Made by a program: the position numbers and the translations under genes. From Gigaspora rosea (Eukaryota; Glomeromycota; Glomeromycetes; Diversisporales; Gigasporaceae), in contig QKWP01001883.1 of NCBI GenBank assembly GCA_003550325.1, forward strand, positions 38,403-102,402: a stretch of 64,000 bases of DNA, in the 5' to 3' direction. Positions 61,683-64,000 of the stretch are shown here, in pieces. Position 1 is the stretch's first letter, and each line of letters opens with the position of its first letter. The notes beneath the pieces were generated by a model. It was not told where the DNA came from. It did no database searches and worked only from the letters and a program-made list of their open reading frames with translations.

Positions 61683-62238
61683 GGTATAACGATATGTTGA
61701 TCAAATATATCGTTATCATTATCATTATCATTGATTTACTTTTCTGATGTTGATGTTACATCTGCATACATGTTATGTGTCACTTCGCAATTCATAGAAT
61801 GTCAAATAATAATCGGGTTTATAATCGATACATAGTTTATATAAATAATTATGCATTATGGTTATTAATAATAAAAATTAATTTTAGTATTAAAATATTT
61901 TTACAATATTGCGCTTACTACTGTACATTCAAATAACCACCTTTGATTAACACCTTTAATGCGAATATATGTTGGTTATTCTATTAGAATTAAGATTGTG
62001 CCTATAAATGAAATAACAATATCCAATATGTTCGTCCATTACAGCAAATTAATAATGAATGAATGTTTTATACCGATCATACAACTAATGACGCAGCCAC
62101 AACGCCTTGTGCAAAACGCATTATTTTTGCGACATGAACAACTTTTAGTTTTATAGTTTGTTTTGCTGCAATAACAATTGTCATTTTTTTTGAGCTTGTT
62201 TATTTGTTTGAACCTTGAATAAATGAGCTATCATTCTT
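61683..62238. promoter_or_regulatory. Upstream region of the COP1-like gene
   Basis: Directly 5' of the minus-strand ATG at 61682. It includes an ATTATC triplet repeat (61707-61731). No recognisable promoter box. The plus-strand frame at 61959-62156 is not supported. Confidence 0.4.
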
Positions 62239-62478
62239 TTATGTTTTTCGTACTGGGCGTGTTAAGTTTTGTCGAGTTGCAGCATTTCTTAAAGAAACAA
62301 AGTTGCCAAGTGGAATAATATCAATAGCTGGGTATTTATTAGTGCCCAATGGCTTTAATTCATTTGCTGAATACCATGAATCCAAGATTCTAAACTCACA
62401 TCCAACCTGGTACATATCACTTTCAGGTTTTTGAATTAGCAATGAACGCCTATCTAATTTTAACAAGGTTTGCGTCGC
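62239..62478 (-). CDS. Unassigned partial ORF (possible last exon)
   Basis: An open frame of about 75 codons reads LDRRSLLIQKPESDMYQVGC, then EFRILDSWYSANELKPLG and AIDIIPLGNFVSLRNAATRQ, and ends RPVRKT at a stop codon (62239-62241). Its composition is far from the local AT background and looks protein-like. There is no ATG at its start, and an in-frame stop lies shortly upstream. It would have to be the terminal exon of a longer gene, or a fragment of a mobile-element gene. I do not recognise the family. Confidence 0.35.
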   Translation of the reverse strand, partial: ATQTLLKLDRRSLLIQKPESDMYQVGCEFRILDSWYSANELKPLGTNKYPAIDIIPLGNFVSLRNAATRQNLTRPVRKT

Positions 62479-62634
62479 ACAGGAATGTAGAGTGTCAGGT
62501 TTAACTCATGCAAATTTCTGGGTCGAAATACATTAGAACTCTGGTCAGATGGGCTGAGATTGATTAATATCGTCCAAGATCGCTAAAATTTTATTAATGC
62601 TTTAGTGGTGTAGTGTTGTAATATTAGAGGTTGG

Positions 62635-62800
62635 ACCTGCCAACTGCCTATCCGGATATTTATGCGGTTAACCGGATATCCTGATACTATAAATATCTTA
62701 TGAATAATGGTCCTTATCCATCAGATTTCAAAAGGGTATCTGCGGGTATCCGTGGGTATCTACGGATATCCGCAGGTATAGGTATCTGGTATCAAGTAAC
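62635..62800. repeat. GGATATCCG/GGTATCCGC repeat patch
   Basis: Dense variants of GGTATCTGCGGGTATCCGTG and GGATATCC-type palindromes, with GGTATCTGGTATC at the end. It resembles the interiors of the small MITEs elsewhere in the window. Ends were not found. Confidence 0.45.
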
Positions 62801-64000
62801 TTGTGGCATCATAAAATAGCAGTACCTAGGTTCTATGAATTTTGTTTTTCCCATAATAATTATTTAAGTACTTTGATTAATTGAAGTTAGTTGTGTTAAT
62901 AAATGTAGGTAACTAAATTTATTAATACTTGAGAACATGAATAGATATTTCAAATATTTAAATTGATAAATGCCTTTTGTAACTAAATTGGATAAAATAA
63001 AAACCAATAAGATATAATAAATATCACAATAACCACTAAATTAACAAATATAAACTTAAATACTATAATCATCAATAAAAATTAACATAAATAATATATC
63101 AACCACTAAAATAACACGAATAACTTAGTGAGATTTGATTGTAAATAGTAGTGGCTAAAAATCGATACTTATTTTAAGTACCGTACTCTAAATTCACTGA
63201 ATTTTGCTGTTTGCAAATGATGTGTATTTGACTTACCTATACAATCACTGATTATTGTCCGATTGCGCGATTATATAAAATGTTTTTTTTAGTACAATAA
63301 GCATAGTTATGACCAACGAAAAAATATGAAAAATATTTATTTATGAATCTTTGACAAAAACATGCGCAATTACACAATCGATGACAATCAGGTAATCGTA
63401 TAGGTGAACAAATTGGATCAAGGATATATTATTTTTTGCAAACAGCGATAATGCAAATAAATAAATTTATTCACGAGGCTTTATGTAAATGTAAACATTT
63501 TTTATGCTCATAATCAACTAATTAAAGTGTTGCCCCCATCAGGGACACGAAATTGTATGATGTGACTAAGTATATTAATTTTCGTGTTGATCAAACAAAC
63601 AAGTTGATTGATCGTATATCACGTGATTGCACAACGTACGATCTACATAAATCGCTCGTGTTGACATAACAGTCGATCGAGATGTCACATCTAAATTTTT
63701 ATCATATGATTTTCATAAATTACACAAATCGACGAAATCACGTTTTTAAAATTTTCTCTCAAAGTCTAGTTATAAAAAATAACGTTCCTTAAAACAAATA
63801 AGCTGCCGGGGCTTCAACGAATCGAACGGTGTAAAGTATACGAAAAACCAACGTCTCCCGGTAATGTGCGACCCCTTTAAAGATGGGCAATTATTTTGGC
63901 TTTTTTCGCATGATTCTTTTGGAGTTTTCAAGATCTTAACGTGAAAAATATCTTGTTAGATGCGCACGAGTGAGAACTTTTAATGAAATGCATCTTCCAA
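62801..64000. other. Intergenic end of window, no gene seen
   Basis: AT-rich up to about 63500, then somewhat richer in GC (63530-63900). No ORF or RNA gene is supported. The last 250 bp could be the 5' region of a gene beyond the window. Confidence 0.4.

Noticed and set aside
63800..63875. tRNA-like pattern on the minus strand (GTTCGATTCG near GCCCCGG)
   Set aside because: A T-loop-like GTTCGATTC is present, but the acceptor, D and anticodon arms do not pair acceptably and no discriminator or CCA context fits.

Overview
The window is very AT-rich eukaryotic nuclear DNA with short phase-consistent GT-AG introns, many small TIR elements and two assembly gaps (6043-6746 and 41469-41593). A tandem family of tyrosine-kinase-like (TKL) kinase genes, a COP1-type E3 ligase, a many-intron vacuolar alpha-mannosidase and decayed transposons together suggest an early-diverging fungus, most likely an arbuscular mycorrhizal fungus (Glomeromycotina, Rhizophagus-like). 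The organism is an inference from gene content and style; nothing in the window proves it.

Layout. 1-10.3 kb holds no supported gene. It carries TIR elements: a roughly 1 kb element with 150-165 bp arms at 2.9-3.9 kb, a gap-containing element at 5.1-7.4 kb, a 1.1 kb inverted-repeat structure with a smaller element nested inside at 7.8-8.9 kb, and hAT-like MITEs with perfect 8-bp target duplications. 10334-15822 (minus) is a complete GH38 alpha-mannosidase (Ams1 type). I resolved 30 exons that all join in phase to about 1053 codons, including consecutive 16-nt and 9-nt microexons. 15.8-17.9 kb is nested MITEs and short repeats.

17.9-56.5 kb is dominated by a locally duplicated kinase unit, all on the minus strand: A (17.9-19.7 kb), B (38.1-39.9 kb), C (43.5-45.3 kb), D (53.5-56.5 kb), and a relic E (34.3-37.8 kb) whose body is replaced by a seven-unit, roughly 420-bp tandem array. 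Each copy carries its own visible lesion: a frameshift in A, a junction stop in B, splice-site loss plus a frameshift in C, and a 1115-bp transposon insertion in D. Between A and E lie a decayed LINE tail, a 790-bp palindrome, a broken ParB/Srx-like gene, two decayed helical ORFs and a threefold 530-bp repeat.

47071-52853 is a 5.78-kb DNA transposon inserted in the spacer between kinases C and D. It has TIRs, an AATT duplication and comparable unoccupied sites in the paralogous spacers. Its multi-exon gene fuses an N-terminal FY-rich (FYR) module to a DDE-like catalytic region, and its 3' part contains a polypyrimidine stretch of about 0.85 kb. This is the best candidate for an undescribed system here.

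58398-61682 (minus) is a COP1-like RING/coiled-coil/WD40 ubiquitin ligase. It has 13 exons, but one expected RING cysteine reads as Phe and a poly(A) run carries one extra base. The last 2 kb hold one unassigned ORF and no recognisable gene. The intact-looking housekeeping genes (mannosidase, COP1) flank a rapidly evolving island of duplicated kinases and transposons. Nothing suggests that the genes act in one pathway.
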